Program-made: the position numbers and the translations under genes
The notes under the pieces: generated by a model
Told to the model about the DNA's origin: nothing
Database searches by the model: none
Seen by the model: the letters and a program-made list of their open reading frames with translations, nothing else
In this document: piece after piece, positions 8,974 to 17,844 of the stretch
Numbering within the stretch: the first letter of the stretch is position 1
Layout: every line of letters begins with the position of its first letter
Source of the DNA: Actinomycetota bacterium
GTDB lineage: Bacteria > Actinomycetota > UBA4738 > HRBIN12
Direction: 5' to 3'
DNA length: 33,195 nt
NCBI GenBank assembly: GCA_016201135.1
Contig: JACQDK010000022.1
Location: forward strand, 1 to 33,195

Positions 8974-11532
8974 ATGCCGTCGAAGAAGCGCGGAGGTCCG
9001 GCGTTCACGGTCGACTTCCCCCGGGCCCTCGACGCCCGCAAGGACGGCAGCGCCTGGTGGCTCAAGGTCGCGGGCCGCGAGCTCCGCCTGTCCAACCTCG
9101 ACAAGGTCTTCTGGCCCGACGACGGCTACACGAAGGGCGACCTGCTCGCCTACTACCTGAACGTCGCCGAGATGATCGTGCCGCACCTTGCGGGCCGACC
9201 TCTCACATTGAAGCGCATGCCCGACGGCATCGCCGGCGAGTTCTTCTTCGAGAAGTCGGCGCCCTCGCACGTGCCGGACTGGATCGGTCGCTGCAGGGTT
9301 CCCTCCGAGGACGCGAAGAAGGGCGTGATCGACTACATGACCATCGAGGACGCGGCAGGGCTGCTGTTCGTCGCGAACCTCGGCTGCATCGAGTTCCACC
9401 CGCTGCACTCCAGGTGCGAGGACGTCGAGCACCCCGACTACCTCTTCTTCGACCTGGACCCGTTCCCGCCGTACACGTACGAGGACGTGCTAACGGTCGC
9501 CCGGCACATCAAGGTGCTGCTGGACCAGCTGGGCCTCACGGCGTTCCCGAAGACGAGCGGCGCCACCGGCATGCAGATCTACCTGCCGCTGGTGCGCGGC
9601 GCGTACACGTACGCGCAGGCCCGCGCGTTCGTGGGCGCGTGCGGGCGCCTGATCGCCCACGCGGACCCCGACCGGGTGACGATGGCGTGGAAGATCGCGG
9701 ACCGCGCCGGCAAGGTCTTCGTCGACCACAACATGAACCGCTCCGGCGCGAACATCGCGGCCGCCTACTCGCTGCGGCCCGAGCCGCGGGCGCCCGTTTC
9801 GACCCCGCTCGCGTGGGACGAGGTCTTCGAGGGAGGCTTCGAGCCGTCGGACTTTCGGATAGACAACGTGTGGGAACGGTTCGCGCGCGTCGGTGACCTG
9901 TTCGCCGGCGTGCGCACCGAGGCGATGGACCTGGCGAACGCGCTCGAGGCTCTCGACGTGAAAGTCGAGGAGGACGAACCGGCCCCCACCATCGCCACGA
10001 CCCGAGCACCCCGAACAGCGGGGGAGAGCGCGCGCAGGAGGACCCCGGAGCAGGTCGCCGCGGCCTCGAAGGACCCGAAGCTCCTCGAGTACGTCCGCAA
10101 GCGCGACTTCGCGGGGACCCCCGAGCCGGCGCCGGGCGAGGTGCCCGAAGGCGCCGGTGATTCCTTCGTGATCCACAAGCACCGCGCGACACGCCTGCAC
10201 TACGACGTTCGGCTGGAGCGCGACGGGGCGCTGCCGAGCTGGGCCGTGCCGCGCGGCCTGCCGACTACGCCGGGCGACAAGCGTCTCGCCGTGCGCACCG
10301 AGGATCACCCACTCGAGTACGGGAAGTTCGAGGGCACGATCCCCGAGGGCAACTACGGCGCCGGGGAGGTCCGGATCTTCGACGACGGCCGCTACGAGCC
10401 GCTCGAATGGACCGACTCGAAGGTCTCGTTCCGGCTGCACGGCCGGCGGTACACGGGCCTGGAGTTCCACTTCGTGAAGACGCGCACCGACTGGCTCGCC
10501 TTCCTCGCGTCGCGCCAGGAGGCACCGCTCGTCGCCTCGCCTCCCCGGTTCCAGCCGATGCTCGCCGAGGGCGGATGGAAGGGGTTCGACGATCCCGAGT
10601 GGTGGTTCGAGCCGAAGCTCGACGGGATCCGGTGCCTGGCGTACCTCGCCACCGACGCGACCAGGCTCGTCACGCGCACCGGCCGCGACGTCACGGCTCA
10701 GTACCCCGACCTGCACATGATCCACGAGCTCGTGGACCAGGTGAACGCGGTGATCGACGGCGAGATCGTCGCGTTCGACGACGAAGGCAGGAACTCCTTC
10801 GAGGCGCTTCAACAGCGCATGAGCCTTCAGAACGAGCGCGAGATCAAGCGCGCGACCAAGGACGTCCCGGTCTCCCTGGTCGCGTTCGACCTGCTCTGGC
10901 TCGACGGGCGCGAGACGACCGGCCTCGCCCTTGAGGAGCGCCGCGAGCTGCTGGAGCTGGTGGTGGAGCAGGACCACCGCCTCCAGCTCATGACTCACGT
11001 CGAGGCGGACGGCAAGGCCTTCGTGAAGGCGGCGAGACAGCTGGGCCTGGAGGGAGCGGTCGCGAAGAGGAAGGGGTCGAAGTACCTCGCGGGCAAGCGC
11101 TCGGACGCGTGGCGCAAGATCAAGCTCGTGAACACCCAGGACTGCGTGATCCTCGGGTGGACTCCGGGACGAGGAGGCCGCTCCAAGACGTTCGGCGCCC
11201 TCCTCGTCGGGGCGATCGACGGCGGCGAGTGGAAGTGGATCGGTCAGGTCGGGACCGGCTTCACCGACGGGACGCTCGCGACCGTGATGGCCCAGCTCGA
11301 GCCAATGGCGCGCGCCACGCCGCCGATCGCGGACCCCGACCTCGCCGCCGTGAAGGGCGCCAGGTTCGTCGAGCCTGAGCTCGTGTGCGAGGTCGAGTAC
11401 CTGGAGATCACCGGGAGCACGAAGAAGATGCGCGCGCCGAGCTTCAAGGGGCTGCGGCCGGACAAGGCCCCGCAGGACTGCGTGCTGGAGAAGAGCGCGA
11501 GGAGGACGGGGCGCACCACCGAAAGCAGGTGA
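8974..11532 (+). CDS. ligD: Multifunctional NHEJ ligase LigD (polymerase - phosphoesterase - ligase)
   Basis: An 852-residue enzyme that fills, trims and seals broken ends with Ku. The AEP-type polymerase domain spans about 10-320, with metal-binding FFDLDP (D160, D162). The 3'-phosphoesterase domain spans about 370-510; H403, H409, D411, R413, H445 and Y449 match the spacing of its active-site residues. The ATP-dependent ligase domain begins near 526, with motif I EPKLDGIR and nucleophile K548, then DGEIVAFD and the late motif WRKIKL; an OB-fold completes it. The order Pol-PE-Lig is that of Mycobacterium, not Pseudomonas. A Pro/Arg-rich linker lies at about 335-360. It is convergent with the DUF5319 gene, 3 bases apart. 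Confidence 0.97.
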   Translation: MPSKKRGGPAFTVDFPRALDARKDGSAWWLKVAGRELRLSNLDKVFWPDDGYTKGDLLAYYLNVAEMIVPHLAGRPLTLKRMPDGIAGEFFFEKSAPSHVPDWIGRCRVPSEDAKKGVIDYMTIEDAAGLLFVANLGCIEFHPLHSRCEDVEHPDYLFFDLDPFPPYTYEDVLTVARHIKVLLDQLGLTAFPKTSGATGMQIYLPLVRGAYTYAQARAFVGACGRLIAHADPDRVTMAWKIADRAGKVFVDHNMNRSGANIAAAYSLRPEPRAPVSTPLAWDEVFEGGFEPSDFRIDNVWERFARVGDLFAGVRTEAMDLANALEALDVKVEEDEPAPTIATTRAPRTAGESARRRTPEQVAAASKDPKLLEYVRKRDFAGTPEPAPGEVPEGAGDSFVIHKHRATRLHYDVRLERDGALPSWAVPRGLPTTPGDKRLAVRTEDHPLEYGKFEGTIPEGNYGAGEVRIFDDGRYEPLEWTDSKVSFRLHGRRYTGLEFHFVKTRTDWLAFLASRQEAPLVASPPRFQPMLAEGGWKGFDDPEWWFEPKLDGIRCLAYLATDATRLVTRTGRDVTAQYPDLHMIHELVDQVNAVIDGEIVAFDDEGRNSFEALQQRMSLQNEREIKRATKDVPVSLVAFDLLWLDGRETTGLALEERRELLELVVEQDHRLQLMTHVEADGKAFVKAARQLGLEGAVAKRKGSKYLAGKRSDAWRKIKLVNTQDCVILGWTPGRGGRSKTFGALLVGAIDGGEWKWIGQVGTGFTDGTLATVMAQLEPMARATPPIADPDLAAVKGARFVEPELVCEVEYLEITGSTKKMRAPSFKGLRPDKAPQDCVLEKSARRTGRTTESR

Positions 11533-11535
11533 TGC

Positions 11536-12045
11536 TCAGAAGGGCTCGTAGCCGGCCCGCACCAGCATGGCGCGGGCCTCCCGTTCGGAGATCCCTCGCT
11601 CGAGCAGCTCCTTGTACAGGCGGACCGCGCCGAGGGATCGCCCGCAACGGGGACAGAACTGGAACTCCGGCTGGAACGAGGTCTCACACCAGGGGCACTG
11701 CGTGATCTCCACCCGGCGCTCCGGCTCAAGACCCGTGTCGGCGAGAGCGTCCACGTAGCCCTTGCCGTAGTCCCACTGGATGTACTCCTCTTCCTGGATG
11801 TCGAAGGCAGGCTCGTGCATGCGCGGCTCGCCGGTCTGGAGCATGTGCTCCAGGTTGTCGCGGATCAGCTCCCACTCGTAGTAGTGGTTCGCGCCGCAGT
11901 CCTGGCACGCGATCACGACGCCCTTCACGCCCTGCGCCGAGAAGATCGTTCGCATGGCCGCGAGGTCGTCGAGATCGGCCTCGATGTCGGCCCGCTCTTC
12001 CTGCGTGAGGTCGTGGCGCTCGTCGTCGTCGTGTTCCATCTTCAC
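11536..12045 (-). CDS. DUF5319-like protein with C-terminal zinc ribbon
   Basis: A 169-residue acidic, soluble protein. The N-terminal 105 residues resemble DUF5319, an actinobacterial family of unknown role: DLTQEERADIEADLDDL, then VIACQDCGANHYYEWELIRDNL and MHEPAF...WDYGKGY. After it comes a zinc ribbon with C117-x2-C120 and C131-x2-C134, then a short helical tail (ELLERGISEREARAMLVRAG). C47-x2-C50 adds a further Cys pair. The zinc-ribbon extension is longer than DUF5319 proteins I recognise. GTG 12045 follows the PIG-L stop with no gap; ATG 12039 is an equally possible start. Co-expression with the PIG-L gene is likely. Function not known. Confidence 0.75.
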   Translation of the reverse strand: MKMEHDDDERHDLTQEERADIEADLDDLAAMRTIFSAQGVKGVVIACQDCGANHYYEWELIRDNLEHMLQTGEPRMHEPAFDIQEEEYIQWDYGKGYVDALADTGLEPERRVEITQCPWCETSFQPEFQFCPRCGRSLGAVRLYKELLERGISEREARAMLVRAGYEPF

Positions 12046-12756
12046 TCAGTCTTCGTCGACGAACCGGAAGGCCTTGAATCCCTCGGCGTACTCCACACCG
12101 GCCCGCTCCCCCGTCGTGCTCGCTCGCCCGCGTACGAGCGGCTCCACCTCGTCCGCCTCGAGCTGCGAGGCGTGCTGGGCAAGCGCCTTCAGCTTCAGGT
12201 CGATCGTGCCGGTGATGTCCACGAACACCTCGGGCTCGCTCACCACGAGGTACAGGTTCGGAACCTCGTAGGGATCGAGGCCCTCGTCGAGGAGCTCGGG
12301 GAACATCAGGCGGGTCGGCGCGTCCGGCATGATCGCAGACAGCGCCAGCTCGCCCGCTCGCTTGTGATCGGTGTGGTTGATGTAGCCGTCTCCGTACCAC
12401 ATGCGCGACGGGTCCGGCGCCAGCATCACCTCTGGACGGAGGCGCCGAACCTGACGGCAGACCTTCCTGCGGGTGTCCTGGTTCACCTCGAGCATGCCGT
12501 CCTGCTCTCCCAGGAAGGTCACGCTCGAGACGCCGAGGACCTCCGCCGCGGCGAGCTGCTCCCGTTCGCGGATCGGGCGAAGCTTGTCTCGGGTCATGCC
12601 GAGCTCGTTCGAGCCGGCCGAGCCGTCGGTGATGCATACGTAGTGAACCTCGCACCCCTCGCGGACCCACCTGGCCACGGTGCCGCCGCACATGAACTCG
12701 GCGTCGTCGGGATGCGCGAACAGGACTAGCGCGCTTCGGAAGACCCCCGGATCCAT
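12046..12756 (-). CDS. PIG-L/LmbE-family zinc deacetylase
   Basis: A 236-residue protein of the PIG-L family, zinc-dependent amidases that remove acetyl groups from GlcNAc-type substrates (MshB and Mca in mycothiol metabolism are relatives). The zinc motif AHPDDAEF is at residues 14-21 and the second ligand motif HTDHKRAG near 128-135; both look intact. The substrate cannot be assigned: no mycothiol genes are in the window. A TACTCT -10 lies 7 bases before ATG 12756 with no Shine-Dalgarno, so it probably has its own leaderless promoter downstream of argH and forms a unit with the DUF5319 gene. No signal peptide, so cytoplasmic. Confidence 0.88.
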   Translation of the reverse strand: MDPGVFRSALVLFAHPDDAEFMCGGTVARWVREGCEVHYVCITDGSAGSNELGMTRDKLRPIREREQLAAAEVLGVSSVTFLGEQDGMLEVNQDTRRKVCRQVRRLRPEVMLAPDPSRMWYGDGYINHTDHKRAGELALSAIMPDAPTRLMFPELLDEGLDPYEVPNLYLVVSEPEVFVDITGTIDLKLKALAQHASQLEADEVEPLVRGRASTTGERAGVEYAEGFKAFRFVDED

Positions 12757-12763
12757 GACGGCG

Positions 12764-12769
12764 AGAGTA
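12764..12769 (-). promoter_or_regulatory. Predicted -10 (TACTCT) for the PIG-L gene
   Basis: TACTCT lies 7 bases before ATG 12756, between the argH remnant stop (12796) and the PIG-L gene. Spacing fits a leaderless start; the -35 is weak. Confidence 0.4.
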
Positions 12770-12795
12770 CCGCCTGGCGCTGGTTCCGTCGTGGC

Positions 12796-14074
12796 TCAGG
12801 GCGCCGGGCTGCGCGATGCGAGGGCGCGCTCGATCGCTTCGGCCTGGTCCCGGACCGAGCCCGGTGAGGGACCTCCCGGCATGCTCCGCTCCCGCACTCC
12901 GTCGATGCGCTTCGCGGAACGGCACCCCGGCCTTCACGAGAGCTTCTGCAAGATCGGTGGCGAAGAGCTCCGGCGCCCGGGCGGCGCGGCGCATCGTCTC
13001 CGGGCGGAACCGGATCGTCTCGAGCGCGCCGACGAGCGCCGCCAGCGCGAGCTCGAGGGTGTCGGCGGCGTCGAAGACGGGCTCCTTGTCCTCCTGCAGG
13101 TCGCGGTGGTAGCCGAGAGGAAGTCCCTGGAGCAGCGACGCCAGCGCCGCGAAGTCGCCCGTGATCCTCGCGGCCTTGGCGCGCACGAGCTCCGCCGTGT
13201 CGGGGTTCCGCTTCTGGGGCATCATGCTCGACCCGGTCGAGTAGGCCTCGTCCAGCTCGGCCCAGCCGAGCGCCTCGTCCGTCCACCTCGCGAGGTCGGC
13301 AGCCAGGCGCGAAAGGTGCATCGCCAGGATCGCCGCTCCGGCCAGGAACTCGAGCGCGAAGTCACGATCGGACACGGCGTCGATCGAGTTCTCGAACGGG
13401 CGATCGAAGCCGAGCCGCGAGGCCGCGAGTCCCGGATCGAGCCCGAGCGTCGAGGTCGCGAGTGCGCCCGCTCCGAGCGGTGAGCTCGACGTTCGCTCCG
13501 ACCACTGGTCCAGCCGCTCCAGGTCGCGCGCGAGCGCCCACGCGTGCGCGAGCAGGTGATGGCCGAGGGTGACCGGCTGCGCGAGGCGCCCGTGCGTGGT
13601 CCCGGGCATCACCGTCTCGGCGTGCTCACGCGCGCGGGAGACGAGCGTGCGCACGAGCATCGCCTCGAGCCCGCCGATGCGCCGGCCGGCCCCCAGCATC
13701 CACATGCGCAGGTCCGTGACGACCAGGTCGTTGCGCCTGCGGCCGGCGTGCAGCTTCGCCCCGAGGTCGCCGAGCCTCGCGGTGACGCCTCGCTCGATCG
13801 CCGAGTGCACGTCCTCGTCGGCGTCGTCGAAGTCGAACGTGCCGTCGGCGATCGCGGCCGCCACCTGCAGGAGCGCCGCCTCGAGCTCGGCGACCTCCTC
13901 GCCCGAGAGCAGGCCTGCTTCCCGGAGTCCATGGGCGTGGGCGATCCCGGCCGCCGCGTCTTGCGCCGCCATCCGCACGTCGAACCCGAGCGACCGGCCG
14001 AGCGCGTGCGCCTCCGCCGCCGGCGGCTTGGAGAACCGCCCGCCCCAGAGCGGCGCGCCCTCGGGCCCGGTCAT
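12796..14074 (-). pseudogene. argH: Argininosuccinate lyase, disrupted by an out-of-frame internal deletion
   Basis: ArgH splits argininosuccinate into arginine and fumarate. Residues 1-390 are well preserved: LWGGRFSK at the start, the DVHSAIE segment, TTHGRLAQP and the signature GSSMMPQKRNPD (281-292). Immediately after GVPFREAH (H390, codon 12905-12907) the frame loses homology. The next frame (ending TGA 12796) resumes with IDGVRERSMPGGPSPGSVRD..., which resembles the last 35 or so residues of ArgH. About 40-45 codons of the C-terminal domain (in E. coli the stretch with DEDVYPILS) are missing and the frame changes. The original frame then runs on meaninglessly through the following genes. 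ATG 14074 overlaps the argG stop (ATGA). It is either a true lesion or an assembly error. Confidence 0.75.
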
Positions 14075-15261
14075 CCCAGCCGGCCCTGCTTCTCCGACCA
14101 GACCTTGAGCGGCAGGCCCCAGAGCCTGATGAACCCCTGCGCGTCTGCCTGGTCGAAGGCGTCATCGCCCCCATAGGTGGCGAGCGACAGGTCGTAGAGC
14201 GAGCGCTCCGAGCGCCGGCCGGCCACCGTGCAGGCTCCGGGCTCGAAGCGCAGCCGCACCTCGCCGGTGACGTCCACCTGCGTGGCGTCGACGAACGCGT
14301 CGAGCGCGAGGCGCAGCGGCGAGAACCATTGCCCGTCGTAGACGAGGTCGGCCCACCGCTGCTCGATCCCCGGCTTGAAGTGGGCGAGGTCGCGCTCGAG
14401 CGTCGTGTCCTCCAGCGCGCGGTGCGCCGTGATCAGCGCGAGCGCCGCCGGCACTTCGTACAACTCCCGGCTCTTGATGCCCACCCGGCGGTTCTCGATC
14501 ATGTCGACCCGGCCGAAGCCGTAGGAGCCGCCCAGCGCGTCCAGCGCGCGGATCAGAGCTGGGAGCGGGGTCCGGGCCCCGTCCAGCGAGACCGGGACGC
14601 CGCGCTCGAACGCGACCACGACCTCGGCCGGGACCGAGGGACGGTCGGCCGGCGCGGCGGTTCGGTCGAACGCGTCCTCCGGCGGCGCGACCCAGGGGTC
14701 CTCGAGAGGCCCGCACTCTGCGGTGCGGCCCCATAGGTTCTCGTCGATCGAGTAGTGCGAGACGACACCGGCCACGGGGATCCCCCACTCCTCCGCAAGG
14801 GCGAGCGCCTTCTCGCGAGGGATGTCGTCGTCGCGTATCGGGGCGAGCACCCGAAGGTCCGGCGCGAGCACGCCGAACGACACCTCGAAACGCACCTGGT
14901 CGTTCCCCTTGCCGGTGCAGCCGTGCGCCACCGCGTCGGCCCCGACCTCGCGCGCGACCCTCACGACCTCCTCGACGATGCACGGGCGCGCCAGGCCCGA
15001 CACCATCGGGTACTTCCCCTCGTAGAGCCCGTTCGCCTTGATCGCCCGCGTGAGGTAGTCCCCCGCGAACCGGTCGACAACGTCGACGACGCGCACGTCC
15101 GCCGCCCCTGCGACGAAGCCGCGCTCGACGATGCGCGCGAAGTCCTCCTTCTGTCCCACGTCCACCGCGACGGCGTGGACCTCGTATCCCTGGTCGCGGA
15201 GCCAGTGGATCGCTACCGACGTGTCGAGCCCACCGCTGTACGCGAGCACCGCGCGCTTCAT
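14071..15261 (-). CDS. argG: Argininosuccinate synthase
   Basis: A 396-residue enzyme, normal length, which joins citrulline and aspartate using ATP. The N-terminal nucleotide loop AYSGGLDTSV (residues 7-16), the KGNDQVRFEVS signature and the ENRRVGIKSRELYE segment are all present, so it looks functional. It overlaps argR upstream and argH downstream by 4 bases (ATGA at each end), indicating translational coupling in the arginine operon. Because ArgF is not encoded here, its citrulline substrate must come from an enzyme encoded elsewhere or from outside. Confidence 0.97.
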   Translation of the reverse strand: MKRAVLAYSGGLDTSVAIHWLRDQGYEVHAVAVDVGQKEDFARIVERGFVAGAADVRVVDVVDRFAGDYLTRAIKANGLYEGKYPMVSGLARPCIVEEVVRVAREVGADAVAHGCTGKGNDQVRFEVSFGVLAPDLRVLAPIRDDDIPREKALALAEEWGIPVAGVVSHYSIDENLWGRTAECGPLEDPWVAPPEDAFDRTAAPADRPSVPAEVVVAFERGVPVSLDGARTPLPALIRALDALGGSYGFGRVDMIENRRVGIKSRELYEVPAALALITAHRALEDTTLERDLAHFKPGIEQRWADLVYDGQWFSPLRLALDAFVDATQVDVTGEVRLRFEPGACTVAGRRSERSLYDLSLATYGGDDAFDQADAQGFIRLWGLPLKVWSEKQGRLG

Positions 15262-15752
15262 GCCTGCCTTCCTTCCGTGATCTGGGTGAACGACCGCTCG
15301 AGCTCCTCCGAGGAGACGCCCTCGCGGCCCAGGACGAGGATCGTGTTGTCGCCGGCGATCGTCCCCGCGACACCGGGGAGCCCGACGCGGTCGATGCCCT
15401 CGGCCAGGGCCGAGGCAGCGCCCGGCGGGGTCCGGATCACCACCGCGTGGTCCGCGCGCGTGAACGAGAGCGCGAACTCGTCGAGCAGCCGCCTCAGCAG
15501 GCTGAGGGGCGCCGGGCTCCCGCTCCCGCGCTCCCCCGGCACCACGTAGCGCACCCCCCCTGAGTCGTGCACCCGAGCCAGGCCGAGCTCCTCGACGTCG
15601 CGGCTGATCGTGGACTGCGTCGCATCCACGCCCAGGTTCGCCAGGCGCGAGCGGATCTCCTCCTGCGACGACAGGCGTTCGCGGGAGACGAACGACAGGA
15701 TCGCCTGCTGGCGCTTCGCCTTGAGGGCTCCGTTGCCCTTCGGGCGGCTCAT
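15258..15752 (-). CDS. argR: Arginine repressor ArgR/AhrC
   Basis: A 164-residue regulator. The N-terminal winged helix contains the recognition segment QSTISRDVEELGL; the C-terminal half carries the arginine-binding and oligomerisation motif GTIAGDNTILVL. Family members form arginine-bound hexamers that repress biosynthetic operons at ARG boxes. It starts at ATG 15752, overlapping argD, and its stop overlaps argG (ATGA both sides), so it is produced from the operon it probably controls. The palindrome at 20079-20090 in front of argC is the likely target. Confidence 0.95.
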   Translation of the reverse strand: MSRPKGNGALKAKRQQAILSFVSRERLSSQEEIRSRLANLGVDATQSTISRDVEELGLARVHDSGGVRYVVPGERGSGSPAPLSLLRRLLDEFALSFTRADHAVVIRTPPGAASALAEGIDRVGLPGVAGTIAGDNTILVLGREGVSSEELERSFTQITEGRQA

Positions 15753-16936
15753 GCGGTCCACCCTCTGGCCGCCGCGACCTTGCCGAGCGCCGCGACGAGG
15801 GCGTCCACGGCCTCGTCGGCCTCGTCGGGCGTGACCACGAGCGGGGGCGACATCCGAACGACGTCGGGGCCCGCCTCGGTCGCGAGCACCCCCTCGTCGA
15901 TCATCGCCAGGACCACCTCGTGCGCGACGGGCTCTGCGAGCTGCACGCCTATCAGGAGGCCGCGGCCCCGGACCTCGGTCACGAGCGCGTCGGGGGTGAG
16001 AACGAGGATGCGGTCCCGCAGGCGACCCCCGATCTCGCGGGCGTTCGCCAGCAGGTCCTGCCTCTCGATCGTGTCGAGGACGGCGAGGGCCGCGGCGCAG
16101 GGGATCGGACCTCCCCCGAACGTGCTCGCGTGCTCCCCGGGCCCGAACGCGACGCCTGCGCGCGAGATGCAGGCGCCGATCGGGAGCCCGCCCCCGAGGC
16201 CCTTCGCGAGCGTCGCGACGTCGGGCACCACGCCCGAGAGCGAGGCCGCGAGCCAGTCGCCGCAACGCCCGGACCCGGACTGCACCTCGTCTGCGACGAG
16301 CAGCACGTCGTGCTCGTCGCAGAGGGCGCGCACCTCTTGCAGGTACTCGTGCGGCAGCGGCCGCACCCCGCCTTCTCCCATCACCGGCTCCAGGAGCACG
16401 GCGCAGACGTCGCCCGCGCCAAGGGCATCGCGCATCGCCTCCAGATCGCCGGGCGGGACGTGCACGAACCAGTCCACCAGCGGTTCGAACGCCTCGCGCT
16501 TGCCCGGCTGCCCGGTGGCCGCGAGCGTCGCCACGGTCCTGCCGTGGAAGGAGCCCTCCAGCGCGACGATCTTCGGCCTGCCCTGCGAGAGGCCACGTTT
16601 GCGCGCCAGCTTGATCGCGGCCTCGTTCGCCTCGGCGCCGGAGTTCGCGAGGAACACGCGGGCATCCGGGATGGGGAGCAGCTCGGCGAGGCGCTCGGCC
16701 AGGCGCGCCTGCGGCTCGGTGGCGTACAGGTTGGAGACGAGCCCGATCGTCGCCGCCTGCTCGCGGACGGCCTCGAGCCACACCGGGTGGCAGTGTCCGA
16801 GCGAGAGCGCCCCGAGCCCGCCGGCGAAGTCCAGGAAGGAGCGGCCGTCGGCCTCGAACGCCCGCATCCCGTCGCCGCGCGCCAGGAAGAGGGGGTATCT
16901 CGCGTACGTCTGCATGACGTAGGCGTCGGAGGTCAC
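15749..16936 (-). CDS. argD: Acetylornithine aminotransferase
   Basis: A 395-residue PLP enzyme of the class III fold that forms N-acetylornithine from N-acetylglutamate semialdehyde and glutamate. NSGAEANEAAIKLAR (99-113), FHGRT (130-134), VADEVQSG (215-222) and the PLP lysine K245 in TLAKGLGGG are intact. GTG 16936 overlaps the argB stop (GTGA), and its stop overlaps argR. Position in the arg operon supports this function over related omega-aminotransferases. Confidence 0.95.
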   Translation of the reverse strand: MTSDAYVMQTYARYPLFLARGDGMRAFEADGRSFLDFAGGLGALSLGHCHPVWLEAVREQAATIGLVSNLYATEPQARLAERLAELLPIPDARVFLANSGAEANEAAIKLARKRGLSQGRPKIVALEGSFHGRTVATLAATGQPGKREAFEPLVDWFVHVPPGDLEAMRDALGAGDVCAVLLEPVMGEGGVRPLPHEYLQEVRALCDEHDVLLVADEVQSGSGRCGDWLAASLSGVVPDVATLAKGLGGGLPIGACISRAGVAFGPGEHASTFGGGPIPCAAALAVLDTIERQDLLANAREIGGRLRDRILVLTPDALVTEVRGRGLLIGVQLAEPVAHEVVLAMIDEGVLATEAGPDVVRMSPPLVVTPDEADEAVDALVAALGKVAAARGWTA

Positions 16937-17844
16937 GGCCGCTCCTCCTCGGGCCCGGGGGCGTCCGGAGCGATCATCGTGCCGACTCCCTCGGGGGTGA
17001 ACAGCTCCAGCACGAGGGAGTGCTCGACGCGCCCGTCGACCAGGTGGACGCGGCCGACCCCCGCATCGAGCGCGCGGACGGCGCTCTCGAGCTTCGGGAT
17101 CATGCCGCCCTCGACGACCCCTCCAAGCGCCAGCAGATCGCGGCAGTCGCGCGCGCCGAGCTCGGACAGCAGATCGCCGGAAGGCCCGATCAGACCGGGC
17201 ACGTCGCTGATGAACACGAGCTTCTCGGCGCCGAGCGCAACCGCTATCTCGGAGGCGACGGCGTCGGCGTTCACGTTGTAGGACTGGCCCTGCTCGTCCA
17301 CGGCGATCGAGGCGACGACCGGGACGAACCGGCGGTCGAGCAGGGTGCGCACGATCTCGGCGTTCACGCGCACGACCTCGCCGACGAATCCAAGGTCGGG
17401 CGCACTCCGCTTGCGCGCGAGCAGGAGCCCGCCGTCCACGCCCGAGAGGCCCACAGCGGCGACCCCGTTCGCGTTCATGGCCGCGACGATCTCGGTGCTG
17501 ACCTTTCCGGCGAGCACCATCGTCGCGACGTCGAGCGTCTCGGTGTCGGTGACGCGAAGACCGTCAACGAACGTGGTCTCGATGCCCAGGCGCGTCGAGT
17601 AGTGCGTGACCTGCGGCCCGCCCCCGTGCACGATCACGGGCCGGATGCCCGCCTGGAGAAGCAGCGAGACGTCCTCGGCGAAGGGCCTTGCCAGGCCCGC
17701 CTGCTCCATCGCGGCGCCGCCGTACTTCACGACGATCGCCTTGCCGAAGTGCTCCCGCATGAACGGCAGGGCCTCGATCAGCGTGCGCGCCTTCGACACC
17801 GTGCGCTCGCGGATCTGCGGGGGCAGGTGCTGAGGCAGCGTCAC
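16933..17844 (-). CDS. argB: N-acetylglutamate kinase
   Basis: A 303-residue kinase for the second arginine step. It has VVKYGGAAM, the VIVHGGGPQV loop, DGLRVTD, and a late GGMIPKL with the phosphate-binding lysine. GTG 17844, giving MTLPQHL..., is chosen because it overlaps the argJ stop as GTGA, as at the other junctions; an upstream in-frame ATG lies inside argJ. The first 35 residues (IRERTVSKARTLIEALPFM) form the extra N-terminal helix typical of arginine-inhibited hexameric NAGK, the kind that PII binds in cyanobacteria and plants. Confidence 0.95.
   Translation of the reverse strand: MTLPQHLPPQIRERTVSKARTLIEALPFMREHFGKAIVVKYGGAAMEQAGLARPFAEDVSLLLQAGIRPVIVHGGGPQVTHYSTRLGIETTFVDGLRVTDTETLDVATMVLAGKVSTEIVAAMNANGVAAVGLSGVDGGLLLARKRSAPDLGFVGEVVRVNAEIVRTLLDRRFVPVVASIAVDEQGQSYNVNADAVASEIAVALGAEKLVFISDVPGLIGPSGDLLSELGARDCRDLLALGGVVEGGMIPKLESAVRALDAGVGRVHLVDGRVEHSLVLELFTPEGVGTMIAPDAPGPEEERP

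Noticed and set aside
8862-9104. Small minus-strand frame between ku and ligD
   Set aside because: It overlaps the ligD start antisense, has no ribosome site and no recognisable domain.
11726-14074. A 782-codon minus-strand frame beginning with ArgH
   Set aside because: Only the first 390 codons match ArgH; the rest runs antisense-like through PIG-L and DUF5319 in the wrong frame. It is a by-product of the argH lesion, not a fusion protein.
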